Of a stretch of 64,000 bases of DNA, positions 51,670 to 63,406 are shown in pieces; positions within the stretch are counted from its first letter, which is position 1, and every line of letters starts with the position of its first letter. The translations under genes and the position numbers were made by a program. The stretch is from Epithemia pelagica. Taxonomy: Eukaryota > Bacillariophyta > Bacillariophyceae > Surirellales > Surirellaceae. The notes beneath the pieces are model-generated. The model made no database searches. It was not told the origin of the DNA and worked only from the letters and a program-made list of their open reading frames with translations. The stretch lies in NCBI GenBank assembly GCA_946965045.2, contig OX337242.1, forward strand, positions 2,418,001 through 2,482,000, read 5' to 3'.

Positions 51670-54600
51670 ATGGTGAACGTCTACCTCTATGATTATCTCA
51701 AGGGTTTTACGGAACAACGTTTCCCCCCTACGACTACGACACAAACCTCGGCAAGCATTGTTGGCTCTCTCTTGTCCATTGCCAGTTTGATGGTCATGAG
51801 TGCCACTGGCATCTACATGGCCCAGCACTTGAACCAACCCTCCGTTGCCTTTCACTTGACCAAGAACCATGACATGTCCACTTGTCATGCTCATGATCCT
51901 GTCTTTGCCTCCCTCGTCTGCTATGTCGAAAATACCGTGTGTTTCTTTCCCAATGTCTTGTACACGGAAAATACCACGGCCCGATTCTTTGATGACTGTA
52001 ACAAGCATGTGTTGGAGAATCCACCGTCTTCAGAAGATGAACAAGTTGGCGGAGCTCTCTGGACCTTGCTTCCCTATTATTTTACCATTTATGGTGCCAC
52101 GTTGGGTTGGGTCTTTGAACTTGGCTTGCTGTTGACCGGTCATGCCTTTGATCAGTCGCTCAATCGCTTTACTTCCTACATCAGTCGCTTGCGAGTCCTC
52201 AACCTTGGCCCCGTTGTGGCGTCCCTCTTCTTTTATGCCACGGCACTCATGATCCCTGCAAGTGATGTACCCTTTCTCAAGTTCTTGATGTACACTGCCA
52301 TTTTCATGGTCACAGCCCTGTCGATTGGCTTGTATTGGGGTGGATACCGTGTCTTGGGCGGCATGGACATGCTTCCTCTCGTGATGTTGGGCATTCAAGT
52401 GGGCGAATTTGTCTTTGTGGTACGTCTGTAAGAGTGTGTCGAAACACAGACCCGAAACTGCCAGTAAACGTCTCACATTTGTGACCTTTATTTTCTGTTT
52501 CCTAGATGACTCGTGATCCTGTGGCTGGTGGAAATGCTGTCAAGTATACCTTGGCCTTGGCGCCTGTCTTTCAATTCATGGCATTCTTGCAAGGAACGGC
52601 CACTCCCATTAAGAGTTTTTATTTTCACACTTTGAGCACCATCGGAGCCGTTTGCCTATACTTGGCCCTCATGTTGGCTGGAAACAGTGACGACACGGTG
52701 GCCATGGCAGTGCAAGACGCCATTCTCTCCAAGGAACCCTACCAACGCCAATGGCCCTATGTCTTGGCCACCATTGCCGTCGCTGTATTTACAGTGTTCA
52801 AGACCTTTCCACTCTTGTACCAATCGTTTCGCTCTGAAATCAGTTATGTCGTCTGGTCTCTCATGTACTTTGTCTTGGTTGGCAATCCGACTCCACCAGC
52901 ACCACCTCAACCATTGAGTCAAGTCTACAAAGTTGGAGCGCCCAAGCAGGTTACCATGCAGCCATATTCCGAATCTCACCCGTACCAAGTGGCAGCAAAC
53001 ATGGCCGTTCCAGCCATTGCGGGCGGTCTTCCAGAGACTGCCGCAGTAAATGCGGGAAGTCTTGTGCAACTCGTCACAAAACTATTTGGTGTGATTGCCA
53101 AACTCGACCGTTTCTTTCCTCAAGCCAACGTTGACACACCCCTGGAATACAAAGTCCGTTTGGGCGTCACAGAAGATGGTCAAGAACGGTACCCATCCAA
53201 CTTGTTCTCCCTTCCCATCCTCGACTTTCCAGCAATGGGCAAGACGTTGCAATATGCTCCCCAGCCAGCCGTGGATAGTTTCAAGGACGGCCAATACCTG
53301 GCCTACCTCGCCCAGTATGGTATTGGTAATACGTTTTTGAAACGCGCCAAGGAAACGACCACTTATCCCTTCTTTGAACTCGTGACCTCGGACAGCAATC
53401 ATCATGGCAAACATGGACATGAGAATGATACTCCCGGATTGGTGATTGACTTTCGTCACCTAGAAGAATACGAAGAAAAGGAGGATTATGAACCATATGG
53501 AGGAATTGCCTACTTTGTCGTCAATAAGAACAAGACCTTGGAACTCAAATGGGTTGTGGCTCCTCGTACCGAATACTGCGGTCCAAAAGAAGGCTGCCGT
53601 CTTTCGCCGGGCTGAGGCCATGATTGTGTCTTCTCTTTACTTTTCCGTTGTTGCGGGAAAGCACTTGGCGGAAATTCACATGACGTAAGTCGCATCTTGT
53701 ATTTACACATAGGGACGACACCATCCGAGGGATCCTGATACTCACGTTTGATTTGCCGTTTCCAGCTACAACTTGTTGGAAGTTGCCAATATCAACATGT
53801 TTGATTACGCTCTAAACGTGGGCATGGGCACCAATGCAACGGGTGGATTGAACGATTTCAATGGTCACCCGCTTCGGGTCATGCTGTACATTCACTTGTT
53901 TTCTCACGGCTTGGCCGAGGAACTCACAACAGAACATTTGGTACAGGAAAATGCGGTCTTCTCCCAAGTGTTTGCCCTGAAATACGACGCCCTCACGGAC
54001 TACTTGACCGGAGTGTACAACCGCTTCACGTATGCTTCGGACGAAGATTTTGAGGAGCGCCAAAAGGTCAATGAATTGATCAAGGGGACTCCGGACTATA
54101 CCTCAAAGAAAGCGGCACCACCAGTACACAATCAATTGGAATGGGAATTGGAATATTATGACATTTTCAAATCCTATTCTCAGGAAATCTTGACGGCCGT
54201 CTATCAAGGCAGTGATGAGAATGTGAAGAACGACCAGGCACTGCAAAAATACTATCAAGCGTTGGTGGGCATCTTTCACGAGTTGCCCGCTCGTTACGAA
54301 AAGTTCCAAACCCTCAAGGGCCTCATTACGTTTGCGGCCGATTCCATCAATCATTTGGTGATTCGGCATCAGTTTTACGGGACAACCGCCATTGCCTCTG
54401 CTATGGACCCTCGATTGGGAAGCACACAGACTTGCAAAGACGGCGGTCCTCCCGCCGTCGACGAATGGCGTTCGTTGGCCTATGTGGCCTTGGCCACAGC
54501 CTATGCCAATTTTGTTCATTTGTTGTACGAGCCAACGGATTACCCAAACGCAGATCCCAATGCACCACCTCCTCTCCTCAATGTCTTTGATGATGCGACT

Positions 54601-54843
54601 CCTGTGCCACTCGTCTCTGCCGGTGGTGACAAGGCCCTGTCCCAACCGAAATTGGTCAATACCATGAAAGAGGCGTGGGAATCCATGCAAACCAAATTGT
54701 CCAATCTTCAAACCAAGTGGACCGATGGGGGATCGTTGAACGATACAGATATGGAACCCGACCAGTACAACTACCGACAAGATGTCAATTACATGTACTT
54801 CTGTCCCTTGCCTCGCGACATTCATACCGGTCCAGGATATTAA
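51670..54843 (+). CDS. Polytopic membrane protein fused to a lipoxygenase-like domain (one probable frameshift)
   Basis: Three exons: 51670-52419, 52506-53684 and 53766-54843. Introns are 52420-52505 (phase 0) and 53685-53765 (phase 2), both GT...AG. The product is about 1000 residues. The first 400 residues contain about eight hydrophobic spans (for example LLSIASLMVMSATGIYMA, LGPVVASLFFYATALMIP, WPYVLATIAVAVFTVF). The C-terminal half follows the lipoxygenase pattern: YGGIAYFVV, ELKWVVAP, HLAEIH (53662, His-x4-His) and GHPLRVMLYIHLF (53863), then a long helix. Later INHLVIRHQFYG sits where lipoxygenases have HAAVNFGQY, so the Asn ligand appears replaced, and the canonical C-terminal Ile is absent (...IHTGPGY). 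At CCAAAAGAAGG (about 53583) one A too many shifts the frame; without it PKKAAVFRRAEAM continues smoothly. A mutation or a sequencing error could explain this. Diatoms make oxylipins with lipoxygenases; activity here is uncertain. Confidence 0.6.
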
Positions 54844-55426
54844 AAGGGATACCCGCGGACGCCGCAGTATCATGGTCTGCGCTTCGAAATGAGCTACCTC
54901 GCTATTTGTACTGATAACCTCGAGTAGTCATACTTGTTGCCAACATATCTCATTTGTTAGGAGTACAAGGAGTTGGTTCCGGCTGTTGTCGGGGATAAGT
55001 TGAAGCGAATGAGAAAAAGATATGAAGAATGCCCTCATCATTGAGGATCCATTGATATCAACAGGAACGAAGACAATAATGGTATAGGACGAGTGGAACG
55101 GTCCATTCTGTCGTGACTCACCTTAGCTGGGGGGTAAATGCTGTCGTAGTGTTGAATAGTCCATTGGATTTACCTCTCCCAATATAAGTAACCAGACTAC
55201 GGTAGGCAGATGGGTCATGGTTTCGTTTCGAATCATAAAGACGACTGAGATGCGACGTATCACGAATAACATGCGCTCACTGTGCGACACGTGGAGCTTC
55301 TGGCAAGAAGGTCTTGCCGCGGTCGTGCCGCCATACGCGCAGAAAACGCGCGGGACTCACGGCCATCTCTCTATTCCATGTTCCCCGGTAAACTTGAAAG
55401 ACAAACGATAGAGAAGTTGGACCACC
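54844..55426. other. Intergenic region with no gene
   Basis: 583 bp between two plus-strand genes. Nothing beyond a short GAGACGACT-like stretch and a CG-rich patch (CATACGCGCAGAAAACGCGC, about 55331) is notable. The second gene's promoter should lie here. Confidence 0.4.
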
Positions 55427-56968
55427 ATGGCGGCCTCGTTCCGCCCACTGGACCTGGAAACCATATCAAACACGGCTGAGGAGATCATATCGGTGGCGCC
55501 TTTGTTTGATGGAGAACAAGCATTGTCCAAAGATCGGGATCAACTCTTGGACTTGAGTGGTTGTTGCGGCCCCGTGCACTTTGTTCCAGACCGTGTCTAC
55601 GTGCGGGATGAAATGCAACATGTGCTGAACACAGTGATATCCAAGGAACCTCCAACGACACTTGTCGTGATTGGAAGTCCCGGAGTTGGAACGTCGGTCG
55701 TGTTCTTCCTGGCAGCTCTCAACCTTGCGGCGATACAACAGAAGCGCGTGATTTATCTGCGTTGGGTCGAACACAGCGACAAAGAGAAACCCACACTCTT
55801 TGTGATGGAACCAGCAATGAACAAACCTGGTCACTGCACTCTTGGGCAATTGTCATTTTTTAAATTTCAACATTCGGTGGAGGATGTCGCGAGAGCGGCC
55901 GTAGAGTATGGCTACCCAACCAATGGCACTTGGAGGTTTCTGTTGGATGGACCCAAGGAATCCACCGTCAAGTCCCTCAGTGGTATGTGTTTCGACTTGT
56001 GTGCATCCGGGGGGTACAAAACCCCTTCGGACGCAGCTCGAATGACAACAAACATCAAAATCATGGGTAGATGGACAGAAGACAGTCTCGTTCAGGCCAT
56101 GATCCATCTCAAGAAGCTCACGGCACAACGAGCAAAGCAGGTGTATGCTCACTGTGGCGGTCGCATACGTTTGGCTCTCAACTATGTAGAGGACGAAACT
56201 GCGGTCCAAAACTGGGCGGACACTGTTGTCGCGGATCTTGGGGGCGCCCCTGGCATTCTGGCAAGGAATGAAACCAACGCCAGGACCTTGGTGGAACGCC
56301 AGGATCAACTGCGAACCATGTTTGAGGGCACCACTGGACGCCCCATACAGCTTGTGGATTCACACCATCTCTTGACGACGACCAGACTTTGGGATCGCGT
56401 GACCACGGACGACCTGCGGCAGGCCTACAACGTCGCCGTTGATCTGGATTCGCGGACCATGATGGAGGTATTGTTGGCCGAACTGATGCACAAGTGGTTC
56501 CAGCGGGCCCAACCGTCGCCGATGATTGGACTTGTCCGCTCCAAACGAGGGACAACGAACTGTGAACATGGAGTTGGTGATTTGACGGAACCTTTGATCT
56601 ACTGGGTTCCCAGTACTCCAAAGTTCGCGAACATTGACGCTGCCTTTCTTGACGCCAACGATGAATTGCACTGTATTCAGTACACGATCCGGGACTCTCC
56701 TCGCTTTCACAAGGAAACGTTTGAAAACGACCTTGTGGCGGAGTTGAAACCCCAATTTCCCAATGGTTTCCAATGTGCAACCATCTACTTTGCCGTCCCA
56801 ACCGGAGTCCACTTGGATCTACAAGATCTTGGTGCCTTTCAAAGTGACGGAGAAAGGACACGTTGCCAGTTCCAAGTTGTCCATTTGAACATTGACACGG
56901 ACGACGAGATACAATCGTCGGCCACGACATTCTTCCCCTTCTTATTGGATAGCCCTCAATCAAGTTAG
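55427..56968 (+). CDS. Crinkler/RHS-like protein: degenerate P-loop domain plus nuclease-like C-terminus
   Basis: 513 codons from ATG 55427 (CACCATGG context), one exon. A P-loop-like motif IGSPGVGTSVVF is at residues 82-93; the invariant Lys of GxxGxGK[ST] is Thr. The preceding strand LVVIGSP and the following helix fit the AAA/STAND-like fold, and WRFLLDGP (about residue 170) may be Walker B. The C-terminal part (about residues 400-445) has IDAAFLDANDELHCIQYTIR and then SPRFHKE, resembling the PD-(D/E)XK nuclease pattern (D...Q-x-T) of RHS and CRN proteins. Members occur in oomycetes, kinetoplastids and some algae, often near transposons. Role and location are unknown; the assignment rests on architecture, not a search. 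With Lys lost, ATP binding may be impaired. Confidence 0.5.
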   Translation: MAASFRPLDLETISNTAEEIISVAPLFDGEQALSKDRDQLLDLSGCCGPVHFVPDRVYVRDEMQHVLNTVISKEPPTTLVVIGSPGVGTSVVFFLAALNLAAIQQKRVIYLRWVEHSDKEKPTLFVMEPAMNKPGHCTLGQLSFFKFQHSVEDVARAAVEYGYPTNGTWRFLLDGPKESTVKSLSGMCFDLCASGGYKTPSDAARMTTNIKIMGRWTEDSLVQAMIHLKKLTAQRAKQVYAHCGGRIRLALNYVEDETAVQNWADTVVADLGGAPGILARNETNARTLVERQDQLRTMFEGTTGRPIQLVDSHHLLTTTRLWDRVTTDDLRQAYNVAVDLDSRTMMEVLLAELMHKWFQRAQPSPMIGLVRSKRGTTNCEHGVGDLTEPLIYWVPSTPKFANIDAAFLDANDELHCIQYTIRDSPRFHKETFENDLVAELKPQFPNGFQCATIYFAVPTGVHLDLQDLGAFQSDGERTRCQFQVVHLNIDTDDEIQSSATTFFPFLLDSPQSS

Positions 56969-57760
56969 CACGTAGCATGGCTGGGCATTGAGATTCCTGT
57001 ACCAATGCCGGTCGAACCAGTACCAATGTGCACGGTGTGTCGGAGATCCCAGAGGATTCTCTTCTCAATCCCAAGGTTGGCAAACTAGGTAGAAACTCTG
57101 CTCTCGTATGTGGTAGACGTTTGACCCAAGGGCCCGGAATGGCCAAGCTGTCAAGAAAGCCGCACTGCCTGTAGGATTCGACGGGGTGATAATGGCCAGC
57201 CGCAAATGGGGTTCTTCCGTCATGCAGAGATCTAGAGAACCCTCCAAACCAAAAGAACCAATAAAGGAGGTAGGTCCACAGCTCGCCTGGGTCAATGCTC
57301 GATGGGAAACCAACGAAACCATGGTAGAGAGACACGACGTAAGTATCGCCTATACCATTGACTGTTCCATCCATACAACACTACCGGCCGCCACCAAACG
57401 AACATGGCATCCTCCTGGTGGGCGTGTGTGTGTTGCAAAATCTGACAAAACGTCCGTCCTGTAAATAATATGTAACAGAAACAGGGAATTGTCGATTCCG
57501 CAGGCACCCCCACGGGGTGACGGCGACCCACCATGATGACACTACTCGGAATCATCCTGGCGCGGGGGACAGTCCCCTTGTTGTGACCAGCAGATACGAC
57601 TGTTGTGGAACGTAGAAGAATATAGACGCAGGCAGTAGAAACAGACAGAACGATGAAACAGAGGACTGTGCAAAAGGGAAAAAAGACGGGGAAACCGTAA
57701 ATGATAAAGCAACAGAGGCCAAACGTACGTACGAGGCGGCATCCTGATGGTCGCTCTGAA
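56969..57760. other. Intergenic region with no gene
   Basis: About 790 bp between the Crinkler-like gene and the PPR pseudogene. A palindromic GGGGACAGTCCCC is present at about 57567, and a related CTGTCCCCTCC at 57833 inside the pseudogene. Frames on either strand here lack support. Confidence 0.4.
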
Positions 57761-58784
57761 TTGTGCAACAACGGACCCAACCAAAGTGAGGACCGTATTC
57801 GCGTTGGATCCGTGCCAGCACAGGGAGGGAACTGTCCCCTCCAAAAGGACGGTCGGACGAATGGGTGGTACTACTCGTATCCGCCGCAATGGCATGGCGG
57901 TGAGAAACGTGTTACGCAACCTGGCCACCACCAAGAGGAGAGATTGCATTCCATCCAACGGGGGAGATAATGGTAGTTGGGTGGTTCTGTTGGTGGTTGT
58001 GGGTCTATTGCCGGTGCTCCAGAATTTGTTCTTGTTGTTTTGTAGGTTCGACAGGGTCGCACACAAGAGATCCTCCAAGACGTGCACCAGTCAGTGCTTG
58101 CCAATGCTGGTAGTTGGCGTTCTGGTCATTGTCGGTTTGGTTGGTCGGCCAGGTAGGTACGGATGGTCCATTCGGTGTCGTCTTTTTCAAAACACGTTTG
58201 TTCCGTCGTCCAGGTTTTTGCTCCAAGCCATGGGGTGGATGCCACCCGTGTTGCGAATACTACGGATACACAAATGATTGGACGACCCTGACGACTGGCC
58301 CATGGTGGACGATCATCCCAAGGGCCAGCGCCACCATTGTTCCACCGCAGGCTTCTTCCAGGACGACGACGACGACGATTCGTCGTGTGGCGGCTGGAAT
58401 GGGTGGCAGGCTCGTCTGGATCAAACAGGTTGTTTGTCTGTGGAGCAACAACAACAACGACAGCGACAACGAAAAGGTTCCATTATTTCTTGGTTCCAGT
58501 ACACACTAGTTGCCGAATGACACTGGCCCGACGGGTGCTGGTGGTTCTGGTCACACAACGACAACGACGACACTCGGCTGGAAGAACCAATCAACCAAAG
58601 AAGAAACCAACCAGACGACGGGCTCGTCTTGTGTTGGACCAGGAGAGGATGCTACCAAATGACCCAAACTGCCACGACTCTTCTTCTTCTTCTCCCGCAA
58701 GAAGAAGAAGAAGAAGGATAGCCTCCTTGTTGGGTGTGTACCACCGTGCCGTCTTGGAACGGTCCCAGCGACGGCTCGTTGCAT
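57761..58784 (-). pseudogene. Inverted degenerate copy of the 5' part of the PPR gene
   Basis: Read on the minus strand from ATG at 58784, the sequence parallels 45433 to about 46340: MQRAVAGTVPRRHG for MQRAVVCAVRRRN; then CTGGAAGAAGCCTGCGGTGG for CGTGGAAGCATGCGGTGGAC; CCCATGGCTTGGAGCAAA for CCCATGGCTTGGTGCAAA; YLPRW, FSP and, at the end, TACGGTCCTCACTTTGGTTG for TATGGTCCCCACTTGTTTGG. The match switches between reading frames, with several indels, and a (GAA)n block has been gained near 58690-58716. Similarity stops at about 57761. It is a truncated, non-functional duplicate in inverse orientation about 11 kb from the parent. Confidence 0.8.
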
Positions 58785-59227
58785 CCTCCTCCTCTTGCTG
58801 GTGGCGGTGTTGTGGGGTTACCGTCGTCGTTGCCCACCGTTGCACCCGCGCTCTCTTTCTATATCCGTACAGAAACGACACCTCACAATTGTACTAATTT
58901 TTACTCTGTCGACAAGGATGTCTCCAAAGATACCTCTTTGATTACTTCCTAGCGTGTTTAGTCAGGGGGTTGAAGAGTGGGTTATTGAAAACGATCCTTT
59001 CACATACAAAACCGCTGGGATGCATCTCAAGCCCCTTTCCGAGCGTCACCGCCCGCCGGGCGACGCGTGACCATGGCGGACACGGGCGGATGGTAGAGAA
59101 AGATTTTATTTGGAAAGCAAGATTTTTTGAAGTGAAGCAGAACTTGTTCTTCTTCTTGTTGTTGTTGTCTGAATCTCTCTAGAGGACACCAACACCAACA
59201 CGACGTGGATCAAGTCTCTCTAATACC
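58785..59227. promoter_or_regulatory. Intergenic region before the nucleotidyltransferase gene
   Basis: 443 bp with no accepted gene. The left part (58785-58945) probably derives from the promoter of the duplicated PPR gene (AAGAGGTATCTT occurs in inverse orientation here and at about 45347). The right part contains a TTCTTCTTCTTGTTGTTGTT pyrimidine-rich leader ending in CCATGG at the start codon. Confidence 0.4.
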
Positions 59228-60559
59228 ATGGTGCTGCGAACGGTGCAACCCGTGTGGCATGCAGGGATTCAACAAACCTTGTTGTTGGTGGTAGAGGAAG
59301 AACACGACGACGACCACCATTCGAATGGCCCGAGCCAATCCTCGAATACCACAACAACCACGACCGCGACAACCACACCATTACAACAACAACAACAACA
59401 ACAACAAGACAAGGATGACCACCACAACACAAACAACGATAACAACGACAACGACCACCACAACCACCACCACAAGATTTTGGTCTTGGCGTCCACCCAT
59501 AGACTCTTGACGCGCATGAAACTCTCGTCCTGGTTGTTGTGGTCGTCGTCCACGACGACGTGTCATTATTCCACCACACCAACCACTTTTACAACTACAA
59601 GTGAAACCGATCCAACCGAATTGGAACGACGACCGGAACGGCCCAAGGACGACGACAACAAGAAGGACTCGTGGTCGGTGGCGAATCATTCCAGTGCTAC
59701 GACGACGACGACAAGACAATCCAAAGATGGTGCGGACAACACGAACCACCACACCACAAACGACCCGAACGACGACGACGACCCCACGGAACCAACCGAG
59801 GATGGCACTCGTACGACTCCTCCCAAGCTGCAGCAACAGCCACCCCCGAAACCACCTGGGGACGACCACCCCAACAACAACCACAACCACCACAAGCCGC
59901 AACACACGGAGACGTGGGGAAGCAAACCCACACGTCGTCCAACGACGGCCACTTTGGAACTCTCCGTGGGACTGGAACGCTTGTCCAATAGCATGGATTT
60001 GATTCGATCGGCCCTGCAGGACATTCAATTGTGGAAGGATCGAGACTTGACACCAACATCCAAAGACAACCACCACAAAAAGAAATCGTCACGGGATGGC
60101 GCTCGATGGCAAGCCTTGGAACATCAACAACATCGACTGGCCCTACAACAACAAGAACAGCAACAACAACAACAACAGCACCCGTCTAAAGAGGACGACG
60201 ACCAACAAACAAAGGAGGAGGAGGAACCGAGTGCCGACACGGAGCACCATCCCTTGCAGTCGACCATTCTCATGACGGTCGACCAAGGATGGATGCGCAT
60301 GATTCAAACCCTCAATTCCCTGGCCTTTGTCACGGCCATTGCATCCACCTTTTTGTGTCATGAACACTGGAGGACGCCCACCTTGGTACTCCGTGTGGCC
60401 ACCCACCCCAACCACTCTGTGACAACCATAACCACAACAACTCCATTACTCGCCGCAACGGCCACCCCAACAACACCACAGTCCGAGGAATCCGTAGAGC
60501 ACGAGATGGATTCCATCCAGCAGAAAGACAAGGAGAAGAATCTCGCCGAAACAGTCGCC

Positions 60560-60601
<42 letters not shown>

Positions 60602-63406
60602 CAGTCAGAGGAAATGGTACAGCAGCACACCCAAAATACCAACCAACAAGAAGAGGAGGAGAATCACCCAAACGAACAACAAGCTTCTAGCAACAAGGAC
60701 CTCCTGTCCTCCTCGTCCTCGTCCATCCCACCACCGACACAATCCACCACCACCATCACCACTACCACTCGGACCATTCACTTGCAACACAAGACCACAA
60801 CGAAGAACAAGAAGAACAAGAACAAGAATGGCCAAAAAACGGGTACCGAACAAGAACAAGAACCACCCGTCGTGGTGCAACACAAGTGTTGGTTGATTGG
60901 AAGCCATGTGTACGATACCTGCTTTGTCACGGAACGCAATTACGTCTTGCAACAAGTGCGACACTTGCATGATACAATGGCACCGAACGACAAGGAGGCC
61001 CATGAGAATACCAAGAGCAGCAGTAGCGACCAAACCAAGGAGGAGGATGTGGAACAAGCCATGGATGGCAAGTCCAACCTGCAACGTCTCATGGACCAAG
61101 TGCATTGGCAATGGACCGCTTCCAACCATGCGTTTCTGGAAAACGGCGACAAGAACCACCAGACGACACAACTGTCTCCACGACATCCGTGGTACTCCTT
61201 GTGCCAAAAAAGGATGGAGGATACGAATGGTCCTGTTCGAACCGCCAGCGACACTGGCAACCACAACAACAACTCGCAGGATTCCACACCGAAACGCCCT
61301 GTTGGTGCTCGTCGGAACAATAACCTACAACAACTCGATGAATGGGCGACGAAATACCATTTGGATGCTCAATTGTTGGGGGTCACAGCCCTGCCTGTCC
61401 AAACAAAAAACAACAACAACAACAAGCACCAAAACAACCCACAAGAACGACAAAGTGCACAAGAACGGGACGACAAACGCCACCAAGCCGAATTTCGTCG
61501 TTCCATTAAAGATTTGCGTCGACGAGTCTTGTACTTGGTCAAACAACGCTTTTCCGATTGCGAACTGTCCGTCTATGGGAGTTGCTTGACGCAATTGACG
61601 AGTAGCAGTACGACGAATACGAATAACAGTACGACAATGAGTTCGGATGTGGACCTGAGTTTGCACTTGCCGCAACTCCAAGCCTTGCAACAAGCCTTTG
61701 AACGAGGGGACTGTGCGGCCAGTCGCTATGACAAGGAACGGAAATCCATGGTCTATCAAGTCTGTCGCAAATTGGAACGGTACGGAGACTTTGTCAATCT
61801 CGTACCCGTCCCACATGCTCGTGTCCCCGTCATTAAAGGAACCTGGACCGATGCCAGGAATCCCTATACCATGATAACCACTACCAACAACAAGGACAGC
61901 AAAAACCAACAACAGAGAAACAGACACAACCAAAAGGGAACCAAGAATGGCGGCACGAATGGTACGACGGGTCCAGCCGATGCGGCTCCTGCCTTTCCGG
62001 GATCGATTGATTTTGACATTTGTTTGTGCAACGACATTGCCGTGGTCAATTCCTCCTTGATTCGGGAATATTGTGCCATGGACCCCCGGATTCCAGTCTT
62101 GTGCAAATGTGTCAAACAGTGGGCCAAAGCCTGCGGCATTGCCTCCGCGGCAAACAATACATGGTCGTCGTACACGTGGACCAATTTGGTCTTGATTTAT
62201 TTGCAACACGTACAATTCGTACCGAACTTGCAAACTCCATGGTTGATTCGACAAGTCATTCCGAACCAAGAAGGCGACAAGGACGACCAAGCAAACGGCA
62301 CCAACGAGGACAAGCAAACAAACGACACAATGCCCAGCGTAGGAAAGGAAAAGAATCGATGGCATTCCATCAATAATTTGAATACCTTTTTCTTGACGGC
62401 CGATCAAGCTGAAACTGTATGGGAACGACCCAGTCCGTGGACGGACCAGGTCACTGTCGCGGCCTTGTTGTTTGGATTTTTTGAGTTTTATGCCCTGGGA
62501 TTGTTTCAAACTCCCCACGACAGTGAGCATGACAAAGACGGCACCATGAAGGTTCCTCAAAAACAAGAAACCACCAAACGTTCCACTCGATCATTCCCTC
62601 TCTTTGTGATTGGTTTGCGAAGAACTCCTACGACGACGGGACGAGGCATGGACAAGGATCCAACAATGTCGTCGTCATCATTGGAAGGTCCGATGATGAT
62701 TCCCAAGACAGTCTTTCGCCACTGCAAATGGTCCGGCTGGGCCATTGAAGATCCCTTTGAAACATATGATTCGCACTGTCCGCACAATTTGGGCGACCAT
62801 GCCGATGCCAAGGGAATGGACCGTATTCAGTACTGCCTGGAGCAGCAATATCTGTATTTGCAAAGTCTACTGGAATCGTGGTTTCAAAGGCTGGCGACCG
62901 AAAAGCCGTCTCGCAATCCGAAACAGAACACTGTGAATAACGATACGACATGGATGTGGACCGAGAGCAGTGCACAAAGCAAAAGCAACAACACAAAGAC
63001 AAGGGAGAAGGACAGAGGGGAAAGGAGTCGCAAATCCAAAGGTGCCTCCCAGGAACCGAACCAACACAAAGATCCACCCGGTACGACAAGCAAACGTACG
63101 GACCAAGTACAAGATCCTTTGCCGGCGGGGCATTCCAACCAACAACACAACAAACAGGACAGTCGTACAAGTACGGACCAACCAAGCAAGCACCCGCAAC
63201 CGTCCGAACCTGCATCATCACAGGGGCGTCCGGGAAGAGGACGTGGTGGAGACAAGAGAGGTCGTGGAGCAAGCGGTCGATTCAGAGGTGATTGGGGCCG
63301 TGGTCGTGGCGGAGGTGGCGGTCGACGCCTCCCGCACAAGAACAAGAAGAAACCAAAAGAAGATCCCGGACGCAACACCGTGGACCCAGAATCCTCTACA
63401 ACCTAA
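59228..63406 (+). CDS. Non-canonical poly(A)/poly(U) polymerase (Cid1/TUTase family) with RGG tail
   Basis: 1392 codons, one exon, start ATG 59228. The first 770 residues are mostly low complexity (runs of Gln, His, Asp, Asn, Thr and Glu; a Thr run from CAACAA at 60556-60600). The nucleotidyltransferase core starts at about residue 780: YGSCLTQL (61573) and SSDVDLSLHL (about residue 806) give the G-S...D-x-D of the polymerase-beta superfamily. IDFDICLCN (about residue 927) gives the third Asp, preceded by RVPVIKG. The PAP-associated part has VKQWAKACGI, SYTWTNLVLIYLQ and LLFGFFEFYALGLF. The C-terminus (residues 1335-1375) is a run of RG/RGG motifs that usually bind RNA. Such enzymes add untemplated A or U to RNA 3' ends. 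Substrate and compartment cannot be told from sequence; no clear organellar presequence is seen. Confidence 0.8.

Noticed and set aside
56178-57374. 398-codon minus-strand frame
   Set aside because: Antisense to the Crinkler-like gene; composition reflects codon usage of the opposite strand.
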